NCBI GenBank assembly: GCA_903820035.1
Contig: CAIJFT010000131.1
Coordinates: 1-45,867, forward strand
DNA: 45,867 nt
DNA from: an uncultured Opitutia bacterium
GTDB taxonomy: Bacteria; Verrucomicrobiota; Verrucomicrobiia; Opitutales; Opitutaceae
Reading direction: 5' to 3'
The notes under the pieces were generated by a model. The model saw nothing but the letters and a program-made list of their open reading frames with translations. It did not search any database and was not told the origin of the DNA. The position numbers and the translations under genes are program-made. The first letter of the stretch is position 1; each line of letters opens with the position of its first letter. Of the stretch, positions 20,121-28,334 are shown piece by piece.

Positions 20121-22574
20121 TCATTGCGATCCTTTCCGGCCTTCCCGTGCTTCCGGTTCAACGGCCTGATTGGCTGCCATTGCCGCGGACCGCATTTGAA
20201 ACGGCACGCTGTGCACGACGCCGAGGATGACGGCGGAGAAACGGTAATCGTCGGCTTGCGCGCGGCGCACAATGGCGCGGATCGCAGGGGCGTCGGTGCG
20301 TTCGACGCCGCGACCAAGGGCAAATGTCAGGAGTTTTTCACTCAGCGTCGCCGTGAACAACCCGGGGCGGGCGAGCAGGGCACGTTCAAGGCCGCCCACG
20401 CCCGCGAAAGTACTGCCGTCGGGGAGGCCGCCGGCGGCGTCGACCGGGCGGTGATCCTCCTCGGCGCGCCAGCGGCCGACGGCGTCGAAGTTCTCCAGCG
20501 CGAAACCGACCGGATCCATCAGGTTGTGGCAACCGGCGCAGGCGGGTTTGGCGCGGTGGGCGGCGAGTCGCTCGCGGATCGGCAGCGAGTCGGAAACGCT
20601 GCCGCTGTCGAGGGCGGGCACGTTGGGCGGCGGCGGCGGGGGCGGCTCGCCGGCGAGGTTGGCGAGGATCCAGTTGCCGCGGATAACCGGCGAGGTGCGG
20701 GTGGCGTACGAGGTGACGGTGAGGATGCTGCCCTGCCGCAGCAGTCCCCCGCGCTGCCGGGCGGGATCGTCGGCGAAGGAGACCCGCCGGAACTGGCTGC
20801 CGAAGACGTGCGGCACCTTGTAGTGGCGCGCGAGGCGCTCGTCCAGGAACGTGTAGTCCGCGCTCAGCAACTCGGTGACCGGCCGGTCGTCGCGCACGAT
20901 GCTGGCGAAGAACAACTCCGTTTCCCGCCGCATGGACTGCCGGAGGTTGTCGTCGAAATCGATGAACCGGCGGAGGTCCGGCGTGATCGCCTCGAGGCCG
21001 CGGAGGTGCAGCCATTGCGCGGCGAAATTGGCCGCGAGATTCCCTGCGCGGTCGTCGGCGAGCATCCGGCGCACCTGCGCCTCGAGCTTGGCCGGTTCGT
21101 GCAGGTCACCGCGCGCGGCGGCGTCGAGCAGTGCGTCGTCGGGCAGGCTGCTCCAGAGGAAGAACGCGAGCCGCGAGGCCAGTTCTAAATCGGAGACGCG
21201 ATAGGCCACGCCGGGAGCGACGCCCACGGGATCACTTTCGATCCGGAAGAGAAATTGCGGACTGACGAGCAGCGCACTGAGGGCGCTCTCGATCCCGGCT
21301 TCGAAGCCGCCGCCCTCGGCGGCACCGTCGCGGAAAAACTGCAACGGCCGGCGCAGGTCGTCGTCGTTCACCGGTCGGCGGTAGGCAAGGCGGGCGAGGC
21401 GGGCGAGGATCGTGCGGGCGCGGATTTCGTCCGTGGGGAGAAGCGGGCGCGAAGCCGGAGCGACGTCGGGCCGGTCGCCGAAGATGAGACGGCGGCTCGG
21501 GGTGTCGCCGCCGGTGGTGCCGGCGAACGGGCCGGTAAGGGTGACCTGGAACACCGCGGGGGCGGTGCGCGGGTGGCGGTGCATGTTGAACCGCGAGGCG
21601 AAGGGGGCGCGTTCGTTTTCGAGCACCGCGGAGGGATCCTTCGGAAACGTCACGGCGACGTCGTGCGGTCCCGCGGTGGTGGTGAAACGGAACTTCAGGT
21701 GCTGGTCGAGCACCTCGGCGTTTTTGTCCGCGCCGGGCGGCTTCACCGTGGCGAGGGCGACGCGGGCGCGGTCGAGGAGGAATTCGATTTCATGCGGCCG
21801 CTTGAGCCCCTCGACCTGTTCGTTGCGGTCCCGCTGGAGGCGCACCTGGACCTCGTATTCGCCGTCCTGCGGGAACAGATACGGAATCAGAAGACCGCCG
21901 CGCGTGCCGAGGGGGAGGCCCTCGACGTGTTCTTCCTGGGTGACATCGGGCCGCACGCGAAAGGTGTCGCCGCCCGGGGATTTGCGCGGCGTGCCGACGG
22001 CGAGGCGGGCGATTTTCTGGGCGGCGGAAACGTAGCGGTCGAGGAGCGTCGGGGAGAGGTTGCCGACGGCGACGTTGTCGAAGCCGTGGCTTGGTTCGTC
22101 GTTGGGCAGCAGGGCGGTGGCGTCGATGTTGACGCCGAGCAGGTCGCGGATCGCGTTTTGGTATTCGGTGCGGTTCAGCCGGCGGAAGGTGTCGGAGCGG
22201 CCGGGCTGCGGTCGGGCCGCCGCGGCCTGATCGAGTTGTGCGATCAAAGCCGTCGTGGCGCCGCGGTAGGTGGCTTCATCCGGTCTCGGCTCGCCGACGG
22301 GCGGCATTTGCCGGTGCTCGAGTTTGCGCACCACCGCCTCCCACGTCGCGGCGTGGGCAGCGGGGTGGGCGGGGTCGAGGGTCTCAAAATTGAGTTTGCC
22401 CTTGTTCGTGGCGCCGTCGTGGCAGTCGAGGCAGTACTGCCGGACCAACGCGGCGGTGGCAGTCGGCTCCGCGGCGAAGACGGTCACGGGGAGTCCGGCG
22501 AGGGCCAGCGCGGTGAGGGCGGCGCGCCAAGGGCGGACGTCGTTCGGTGGGAGTGAACGGAAAAGCGAGGACAT
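20121..22574 (-). CDS. DUF1592/DUF1588/DUF1587/DUF1595/DUF1585 cytochrome-type secreted protein
   Basis: An 817-residue protein. The ATG at 22574 gives a signal peptide (ALTALALAGLPVTVFAAEP); the open frame up to 22943 is not protein-like. Domain order: N-terminal haem-type CLDCH with LVRQ before it; DUF1587 (FRRLNRTEYQNAIRDLLG); a beta-rich carbohydrate-binding-like middle (GLLIPYLFPQDGEYEVQVRL); DUF1595 (LARLARLAYRRPVNDDDL); DUF1592 (ALSALLVSPQFLFRIESDP, LASRLAFFLWSSLPDD); DUF1588 (RQGSILTVTSYATRTSPVIR) with a second CxxCH, CAGCHNLMDPVGFALENFD; and DUF1585 at the C-terminus. The last dozen residues (EPEAREGRKGSQ) are encoded by a dispersed repeat. Role unproven; the two CxxCH motifs point to envelope electron transfer. 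First gene of the DUF1592-DUF1552-ankyrin operon. Confidence 0.92.
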   Translation of the reverse strand: MSSLFRSLPPNDVRPWRAALTALALAGLPVTVFAAEPTATAALVRQYCLDCHDGATNKGKLNFETLDPAHPAAHAATWEAVVRKLEHRQMPPVGEPRPDEATYRGATTALIAQLDQAAAARPQPGRSDTFRRLNRTEYQNAIRDLLGVNIDATALLPNDEPSHGFDNVAVGNLSPTLLDRYVSAAQKIARLAVGTPRKSPGGDTFRVRPDVTQEEHVEGLPLGTRGGLLIPYLFPQDGEYEVQVRLQRDRNEQVEGLKRPHEIEFLLDRARVALATVKPPGADKNAEVLDQHLKFRFTTTAGPHDVAVTFPKDPSAVLENERAPFASRFNMHRHPRTAPAVFQVTLTGPFAGTTGGDTPSRRLIFGDRPDVAPASRPLLPTDEIRARTILARLARLAYRRPVNDDDLRRPLQFFRDGAAEGGGFEAGIESALSALLVSPQFLFRIESDPVGVAPGVAYRVSDLELASRLAFFLWSSLPDDALLDAAARGDLHEPAKLEAQVRRMLADDRAGNLAANFAAQWLHLRGLEAITPDLRRFIDFDDNLRQSMRRETELFFASIVRDDRPVTELLSADYTFLDERLARHYKVPHVFGSQFRRVSFADDPARQRGGLLRQGSILTVTSYATRTSPVIRGNWILANLAGEPPPPPPPNVPALDSGSVSDSLPIRERLAAHRAKPACAGCHNLMDPVGFALENFDAVGRWRAEEDHRPVDAAGGLPDGSTFAGVGGLERALLARPGLFTATLSEKLLTFALGRGVERTDAPAIRAIVRRAQADDYRFSAVILGVVHSVPFQMRSAAMAANQAVEPEAREGRKGSQ

Positions 22575-22783
22575 GGAGGGCGAGCACCGGCGCACGGGGG
22601 ATGCGGCGCGGGCTAGACGTGGGTGAGCGCAGAATGTGACGCGGAAATCCAGCGGCGAGGGTTTTTTGCGGAGGTGCGGGCCGGAGGTCGCACCGGCCGG
22701 CGATCGACAGGGCCTCCGGTACTTCCGGTTGCCGGGTCGGCTAACCGCCCGGTGGGTGGGGGACCGCGGAGTGGACGCGGGCT
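22575..22783. other. Non-coding spacer upstream of the DUF1592 operon
   Basis: 209 bp. Contains CTCCGGTACTTCCGGTTGCCGG, a weak echo of the TTCCGGTTCAA repeat family. It should hold the promoter of the minus-strand DUF1592 operon, but I could not place it. Confidence 0.3.
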
Positions 22784-23473
22784 TTAGGGGCGCCCGAGCG
22801 AGAGTTGGCGGATAATCACGACCGCGTGGCCCAGGGCGACGAGCAGCAGCATGAGGCCGGAACCCCGTTCGATCCGCAGGAGGGTCTGCTCGCTGAATTT
22901 GCCGTGGCCACGGGAGATGATCCAACTCAGGCCGATGAACCACAGGCCGACCCCGCCAGTGACGCCGGCAATGCAGGCCACCTTGCTCGGCAGCGTATCC
23001 TCCACCCAGCCGCGGGAGAGAAAGCTGGCGGCGAGAACAATCCAGAACAGCAGGACGCCGGGATTCGCCATCACGCGCACGAAGCCGGTCCAGAAGGCGG
23101 AGCGTGGGTTCAAGCGCTGTGCGACGTTGGCGTCGAATTGATCGACGGCGTCGCTCAGGTGGAGCGGGGCGGAAACGTGTTTGGCGAGCAGGAACTTTAT
23201 GCCCAGCGCGAGCATGAAGACGAAGCTGAACAACTCCATCGCGGCTTTGATGAAGGGCTGGTCGAAGAGGGAGCTGAAGCCGGTGAACGCGAGGATGCAG
23301 TAAAGCACTTCCATCAGGGTCGCCCCGCAGCCGATCAGTGCGGCCCAGACGAAGCCACGGCGCGCGCCCTCGTTCATGATGGTCAGGTTGATCGGCCCGA
23401 CCGGGATCGAGAGGAGCATGCCGCTGACGAAGCCGGTCAAAGCGGCGGTGACATAGGGGTGAAGCGCGAACAT
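22784..23473 (-). CDS. LysE/RhtB-like inner-membrane exporter
   Basis: A 229-residue, very hydrophobic protein starting MFALHPYVTAALTGFVSGM. It has about six predicted membrane segments, and the N-terminal GMLLSIPVGPINLTIMNEG matches the LysE-family signature (PGP-like turn followed by a conserved Gly-rich helix). VRVMANPGVLLFWIVLAASFL carries the typical second Asn-Pro motif. Members export amino acids or related metabolites by proton antiport; the substrate is not evident. It diverges from the hydroxylase gene at 23616, with 142 bp between the starts. Downstream lies 209 bp of non-coding DNA before the DUF1592 promoter side. Confidence 0.85.
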   Translation of the reverse strand: MFALHPYVTAALTGFVSGMLLSIPVGPINLTIMNEGARRGFVWAALIGCGATLMEVLYCILAFTGFSSLFDQPFIKAAMELFSFVFMLALGIKFLLAKHVSAPLHLSDAVDQFDANVAQRLNPRSAFWTGFVRVMANPGVLLFWIVLAASFLSRGWVEDTLPSKVACIAGVTGGVGLWFIGLSWIISRGHGKFSEQTLLRIERGSGLMLLLVALGHAVVIIRQLSLGRP

Positions 23474-23615
23474 GGTGCGGAGGGGCGCGATCTTCCGTGG
23501 TGATCGGGTTCGGTCAACGGACGAGTGCGGCCGTGCCCTGCGGATGGGGCGCATCCCTTTTCGCCGCCGCACGTCCTGCGGGTCGGGAGACGGGAGCACG
23601 TCGCCCTTTGCCGCC

Positions 23616-24449
23616 ATGAAATCCGACAAAACCATGCTCAGCGTGGCGATCTCCCTCCTGGTGGTTGCGGCCGTATTCTTTGTCATTGAACGCCTGCCGG
23701 GTCGGGCGCGGCCGCAGCGGGTGATGCGGCGCGGATTTTGGACCGATCTCGTCTACTGGTTCGTAACGATTCTCCTCACCAAGCCTTTTGTCCGTCTGAT
23801 GCTGTTCGTGCCGGCGAGTGTGCTTGTGCTGACGCAGGTCACCACGGCGGACCTGCTCCGGCTGCAGGAATACCGCGGGTACGGTCCGCTGAGCCGCCAG
23901 CCCATCTGGCTGCAGGCGATCCAGATCTATCTGCTGGTCGATTTTTGCGCCTACTGGACGCACCGTGTGTTTCACCGCGGGCGCTGGTGGCCCTTCCATG
24001 CGGTGCATCACAGCTCGGAGGATCTCGATTGGCTGGGTAGTCTGCGCGTGCACCCGGTCAACGATCTCGTGAATAAATTGGCGCAGGCGACACCGGTGCT
24101 GCTGCTGGGGTACAACCCGACGGTCACGCTTGGCACCGCGCCGGTGCTGACGTTCTATGCGATTTTTATCCATGCGAATCTCAACTGGGATTTTGGTCCG
24201 CTGCGCAGCGTGATCGCGACGCCGGTGTTTCACCGGTGGCACCATTCGCGGGAGCCGGCGGCGTGGGACAAGAATTTCGCCGGGCTTTTCCCTTTCTGGG
24301 ACATTCTGTTCGGCACGTACTACATGCCGCGCGACCGCTGGCCCGAGAATTTCGGCATCAACGAGCCGATGCCGCCCGGATTTTTCGGCCAGATGTGGGC
24401 GCCGTTTGCGGCGTGGCGCCGGAAGGGGAACAAGCCGCCCGAGTCTTGA
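23616..24449 (+). CDS. Sterol desaturase / fatty acid hydroxylase family membrane protein
   Basis: A 277-residue integral membrane protein with three to four hydrophobic segments. The histidine clusters of the di-iron FA_hydroxylase family are complete: HRVFH, FHAVHHSS, and HRWHHSRE near the C-terminus, with FIHANLNWDFG between. The start at 23616 was chosen because a membrane segment (MLSVAISLLVVAAVFF) follows at once and the upstream frame, open to 23472, overlaps the divergent LysE start. Members hydroxylate or desaturate sterols, carotenoids or fatty acyl chains with O2 at the membrane; the substrate is unknown. It stands alone on the plus strand. Confidence 0.88.
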   Translation: MKSDKTMLSVAISLLVVAAVFFVIERLPGRARPQRVMRRGFWTDLVYWFVTILLTKPFVRLMLFVPASVLVLTQVTTADLLRLQEYRGYGPLSRQPIWLQAIQIYLLVDFCAYWTHRVFHRGRWWPFHAVHHSSEDLDWLGSLRVHPVNDLVNKLAQATPVLLLGYNPTVTLGTAPVLTFYAIFIHANLNWDFGPLRSVIATPVFHRWHHSREPAAWDKNFAGLFPFWDILFGTYYMPRDRWPENFGINEPMPPGFFGQMWAPFAAWRRKGNKPPES

Positions 24450-24703
24450 GGGGGCGGCGTGCCCCGAGTGGCCACAAAACGGCACAAAAACCGTCCGCTC
24501 CGGCGCAACGCTACACGGGCCCTTAGGCCCGCGGGAGATTTCCGCCTCACGACTGAATTCTTGGGCCTTTTTGGGGCAACCGGATTGGGACCGGAGAGTC
24601 GGGCTTTACGTGGCGCGACCCGGCGTGACCCACGCCGCGGGGCCGGAGGGAATATCGCCTGGCCGTTAGGGGTGAGGTCACCCCGTCGCCATCGGGCCCG
24701 CGT
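24450..24703. other. Convergent intergenic region with small palindromes
   Basis: 254 bp between convergent genes. GGGCC-CTTA-GGCCC (24517-24530) is followed by CGCGGGAGATTTCCG, partly like sequence after secDF (43853-43875). GGGGTGA-GGTCACCCC lies near 24669-24685. No T-tract terminator and no coding frame were found. Confidence 0.4.
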
Positions 24704-25915
24704 TCAGAACCGCACGTTGAACTGCGTCGCGAGGTGCGGATTGACCCGGTCGGGATCGCCGGCGGCGGGCTGTCCGCTGAGTTGCACTTTGCATTCCGCA
24801 TGCGGCGAGAGCCGGAAACCGGCGGCGGCGTCGAGGCGCCAGATGCCTTGGCCCCACCGCATCCGGCCGCCGCGGCCGTCGCCGATTCGCGAAAAGTCCT
24901 GCCGGTTCCACCGCAAGGCGCCGTACCACTCCGCGCTAAATCGGTACTTGGTCTCCACATAGGCCGCGCGGGTGCGGACGTGGCCGATCCGGGGCACGTC
25001 GAACGTGGAATCGAACCCCTCGGCCCACACCTGCAGGTGGTGCCACGCGAAGCCGAGGTCGGCGCCGAGGAGGCGCTGGCGGTAGTCGTGCCGGCTGGTG
25101 CCGGGCGGCAGGTTGGCCGCGAAGGGAACCAGATAGGCGCTGTCGCCGGCTGAAACGCCAAGGCTCCAGCGCAGATCGGGGCGGAAGCCGAGGCGGGCGG
25201 AATACGAGGGACGGCTGAAGCCGAGGTCGCGAATCGACCAGACTTCGGGGCGCGAGGCCGGGCCGGCGTTTTTGATTTCGGCGGCAAACTCGAAGTGTCC
25301 CAGACGGCCGGATACGGAAGCGCCGGTGGCGTAGCTCGGGCCCCAGAGGATCGGCAGGTAATCGTATTTTTCATCCGCTTCGAGGTGGACGAAATCGGCC
25401 GGCGTCGACGGCGCCTCGGAGTCGTAAACCGGTGTTTGATGCTCGTAGGGCAGGGGGGCGGTGATGAACGGATTGTCCCAGGCGTCGTGCCGCGGCACCC
25501 AATTGCCGATCACGGTGGCGAATTGTCCGACTTTGAAATTGAGCCCCTTCAGGTGCGTGGGCACGTAGGTCAAGGCGTACTCATCGAGCCGCACCCTAAG
25601 ACGCGCATTGGCCGGATTGAAGCCGCGGTCCACCCGGACCAGCGCGAAGCCGAAAAGCTCCGGACCGGACTGGCCCTGCAACGTGAGGCCGAGCCGTGGG
25701 CTGAACAGATTATGACCGTTGGTGAAAAGCAGCCCTGGGGGCGGTGGTTCGATCTGGTGGTCCTCCAGCGAGAGCAAGCCGCCGAGACGGACGCGCAGGG
25801 TGTCATCCGCGGCGGAAAAACTCAGGCGTTGCTCCAAGCGGTCGAACCACTCCTCGCTGGCGCCGGCTTGGGTGCAAGCCGCGGTGACGAACAGGAGAAC
25901 ACTGGCCCATCTCAT
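24704..25915 (-). CDS. Outer-membrane beta-barrel (porin-like) protein
   Basis: A 403-residue protein with a signal peptide (MRWASVLLFVTAACTQAGAS) and no clear helices after it. The rest alternates polar and hydrophobic residues with aromatic girdle residues and ends in FNVRF, a C-terminal Phe typical of outer-membrane barrels for BAM recognition. Strand-like segments include LFGFALVRVDRGF, FEFAAEIKN, YSARLGFRPDLRWSLGVSAG and AAYVETKYRFSAEWYGALRW. I do not recognise a specific porin family. Its ATG overlaps the kinase stop (ATGA, bases 25912-25915), so it is the last gene of the regulator-cupredoxin-kinase operon. It could be the transport target or an outer-membrane part of the sensor. Confidence 0.8.
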   Translation of the reverse strand: MRWASVLLFVTAACTQAGASEEWFDRLEQRLSFSAADDTLRVRLGGLLSLEDHQIEPPPPGLLFTNGHNLFSPRLGLTLQGQSGPELFGFALVRVDRGFNPANARLRVRLDEYALTYVPTHLKGLNFKVGQFATVIGNWVPRHDAWDNPFITAPLPYEHQTPVYDSEAPSTPADFVHLEADEKYDYLPILWGPSYATGASVSGRLGHFEFAAEIKNAGPASRPEVWSIRDLGFSRPSYSARLGFRPDLRWSLGVSAGDSAYLVPFAANLPPGTSRHDYRQRLLGADLGFAWHHLQVWAEGFDSTFDVPRIGHVRTRAAYVETKYRFSAEWYGALRWNRQDFSRIGDGRGGRMRWGQGIWRLDAAAGFRLSPHAECKVQLSGQPAAGDPDRVNPHLATQFNVRF

Positions 25916-27693
25916 AGCGCGCTAGGGACGGAAATTTGGCCGTCCTTGGCTAGCCGAAAAGTCACTGCAAACTCGGTCCAGTCGTCCGCCGAGGTGAGCA
26001 GACGGACGTCCCCGCCGTGCAGTCGCGCCAATAATCGGGCCAGGTTCAGGCCCAGCCCGTGGCCGGGAATATCTTCTGCGGCGGCTCCGCGGTGGAAGCG
26101 GTTGAAGATGTGGGGTTGGATGTTCGGCGGGATGGGCGTGCCGGTGTTGCCGACGGTCAGGATTACCCGCTCGCCCTCGCTCCGAGCGGACACGTGAAGC
26201 CGGCCGCCGGGGCGGTTGTATTTGCGGGCGTTCTCCAGGAGATTTTGCAGAATCAGCGAGACGTAACGGCGCTCGCCGGCGACCAGTACGGTGGCGGGCA
26301 CGTCGATGGTGATCGTGAGGTCAAGCCCTTGGGGCAGCACGCTCAAGTCGTCCAGCCAGCCCGCGACCAGGTGCCCGAGATCGACGGCGCCGAAGGCGAT
26401 TTTTTGCCGGCCTTCGTCGAGGCGGGAGAGGAGCAGCAGATCCTCGATCATGCTGGTCAACCGGTACGTCTGGTTGACCAGCGTCATGAGCTCCTCGCGT
26501 GCGGGCTCCGGGAGGTCCGGCCGGGAGAGCAATTCTTCGAGTCCGGCGCGGAACACCGCGATCGGGGTCTTCAGCTGGTGCGAGGCGTCGGAAGAAAAAC
26601 GGGCGGCGCGCTGCAGTTCCGCTTGGGTCAACTCCAGCGCGGTTTCCGCCTGGTCGCGTCGGACGATATTTTGGGCGGAGTCGGCGGCGAGTTTTTCCAC
26701 GGGCTTGGCCAGACGCGTCGCGGCGAGGTGGCTGGCGGCGAGGCCGGCGAGGCAGAATAGCGAGCCGAGGACGAGAATCTGCCAGCGGAGCTGCCGCTGC
26801 CGTTCCTGGGTCGCGGCGAGGGGATAGAGGCACACCTCGTAGGCGGTCGGATAGAGCGAGTCGGCATTTAGCGGCTGAAACAAGAGCAGGTAGGCGGTCC
26901 CGGCCAGGGCGACGGGCACCGGCAATCCTTGTTGGGCCGGGTTGCCCACCAAGCGGGTCAAGTCCCGGCGGAGGTCGTCGCGCGCCTTGCCGCCGTAGCC
27001 GGGCAATTGCAGCCGTCCGTCGGCCCAAATGCCGAGGCGCACCCCGGTTTCGCCCAAGGCGGGGAGGTTGACCCCGGAATCGAAGCCCACTGCGAGGGCC
27101 GCGATCGGCCGGCCGGTGGCCGTGGAAAAGATCGGGGTCGTGATGATCTGGTCCATGATCTCGTCGGACCCGTTCCCGCTGGCGCGGGGCAGGTAGCCGA
27201 CCTGAGGGGCGACGGGCGATTGCTTGAGCGCGAGCTGGGCGGCCTCGGCCTCGGTCAAGGCGCCGAGATCGGACGCATTGACCACCGGAATGAGGCCGCC
27301 GCGCTGGTCCAGAAAGCGCCAGAATTTCGCGTGCAGGGCGGTGGTTCCGCGGCGGTTGCCCGCGGCCATCAGGTCGAGGAGCTCGTCACGGGCATTGGGA
27401 TACAGCAGGTCCAGGGCATCGTCCTCGAGTGCGGCGTGGATGCGTGCTTTTTGCACGAGGACGAGGCAGCGCTGTTGCAGGGCCGCGGCGCGGGTTTCGC
27501 GGGCGGCGTTGGCGGCTTCGAGGGCCACGCGGAAGTCGCGTTGCAGTTCGCGTTCCGCCTCGTTGACCGAGTGGCGTTGCGCGACGGCCAGCCCCGCCAC
27601 GGTCAGGGTGGCGACCACGAGCATCATCGCCGCAGCCAGCCGCAGGCGGAAGGTTTTGAACCGGGCCGGAGCCGCCGTGGAGTCGGCGCTCAA
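25912..27693 (-). CDS. Membrane sensor histidine kinase
   Basis: A 593-residue kinase from a TTG at 27693, which overlaps the cupredoxin stop as TTGA; no upstream start gives a sensible N-terminus. First membrane segment at about residues 20-38 (MMLVVATLTVAGLAVA), then a large periplasmic domain of about 270 residues (TTPIFSTATGRPIAALAVG is reminiscent of a dCache/PAS-like sensor), and a second membrane segment (WQILVLGSLFCLAGLAASHLA). The dimerisation/phosphoacceptor box is FSSDASHQLKTPIAVFRAG with His372. The ATPase domain has LLENARKYN (N box), VGNTGTPIPPN (G1, Asn in place of Asp, as in many OmpR-partner kinases), FNRFHRG (F box) and GHGLGLNLARLL (G2). Phosphorylates the response regulator two genes upstream; the signal may involve the cupredoxin encoded between them. 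Confidence 0.9.
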   Translation of the reverse strand: MSADSTAAPARFKTFRLRLAAAMMLVVATLTVAGLAVAQRHSVNEAERELQRDFRVALEAANAARETRAAALQQRCLVLVQKARIHAALEDDALDLLYPNARDELLDLMAAGNRRGTTALHAKFWRFLDQRGGLIPVVNASDLGALTEAEAAQLALKQSPVAPQVGYLPRASGNGSDEIMDQIITTPIFSTATGRPIAALAVGFDSGVNLPALGETGVRLGIWADGRLQLPGYGGKARDDLRRDLTRLVGNPAQQGLPVPVALAGTAYLLLFQPLNADSLYPTAYEVCLYPLAATQERQRQLRWQILVLGSLFCLAGLAASHLAATRLAKPVEKLAADSAQNIVRRDQAETALELTQAELQRAARFSSDASHQLKTPIAVFRAGLEELLSRPDLPEPAREELMTLVNQTYRLTSMIEDLLLLSRLDEGRQKIAFGAVDLGHLVAGWLDDLSVLPQGLDLTITIDVPATVLVAGERRYVSLILQNLLENARKYNRPGGRLHVSARSEGERVILTVGNTGTPIPPNIQPHIFNRFHRGAAAEDIPGHGLGLNLARLLARLHGGDVRLLTSADDWTEFAVTFRLAKDGQISVPSAL

Positions 27694-28334
27694 GGGAAGT
27701 CGACGCGGAGCCGGGTGTCCGCGGTGAGGTCGACGGTTTGGGTGCGGATGGTCACGCTGTCGACCCACGCCTTAAGCGTGTAGTGCCCGGCGGGGAGGTC
27801 GGTGAGTCGGAAACCGCCGGAGGTGTCGGTGACCACGAAGTGCGGGGTGTCGAGCACGAGGACGAGTCCGCGCATGTGGTTGTGGATTTCGCACCGCAGG
27901 GTGACGAGCCCGGGTTTGTCGAAGGTCTGGAACGGCACGGGGCGGTCCTCGGGGCGGTAGCGCCCGAGGTCGAAGCGCCTCGTCGGGGAGAAGGAGAAGA
28001 TGTTGTGGTAAACTTCGTCGTGGTTGGGGAACTCGACGCGGGTTCCGGTGCGGATCGGCAGTAGCGACGGTACGAATTTCAGGTCCTTCTGCACCATTTG
28101 CGTGGTCGCGGGCAGGGCGGGCAGGGGGAACGCACCTTCCAGGTAGACGACCGCGAGTTGCGGGCTGGTCGCCAGGACACCGCCGGCGATGACCACGTCG
28201 TAGTGCTGGCCCTTCACGGGGGCCGTGTGGGTCTGGGGCAAAGCGACCCGACCTTCGATGGTGGCACCGGCGCCGAGGGCCCGCAGGGCGAGTGCGGCGA
28301 GGAGCGTCGGTAGGAGCAGGGGACGAAGGTTCAT
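27690..28334 (-). CDS. Secreted cupredoxin (methylamine-utilization/plastocyanin-like) with C-terminal regulatory-like domain
   Basis: A 214-residue protein with a signal peptide (LLLPTLLAALALRALGAGA). The cupredoxin fold is supported by the complete type 1 copper ligand pattern: His110 in NHDEVYHNIFSFS, and Cys148, His151 and Met154 in LRCEIHNHMRG (C-X2-H-X2-M). The C-terminal 45 residues (GGFRLTDLPAGHYTLKAWV) resemble a carboxypeptidase-regulatory/Ig-like strand pair often attached to this family. It would be a periplasmic electron carrier or copper-binding protein. Starts ATGA-overlapping the response-regulator stop and ends TTGA-overlapping the kinase start, so its expression is tied to the two-component system. 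No dehydrogenase partner gene is adjacent, which argues against a plain metabolic electron-transfer role. Confidence 0.88.
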   Translation of the reverse strand: MNLRPLLLPTLLAALALRALGAGATIEGRVALPQTHTAPVKGQHYDVVIAGGVLATSPQLAVVYLEGAFPLPALPATTQMVQKDLKFVPSLLPIRTGTRVEFPNHDEVYHNIFSFSPTRRFDLGRYRPEDRPVPFQTFDKPGLVTLRCEIHNHMRGLVLVLDTPHFVVTDTSGGFRLTDLPAGHYTLKAWVDSVTIRTQTVDLTADTRLRVDFP

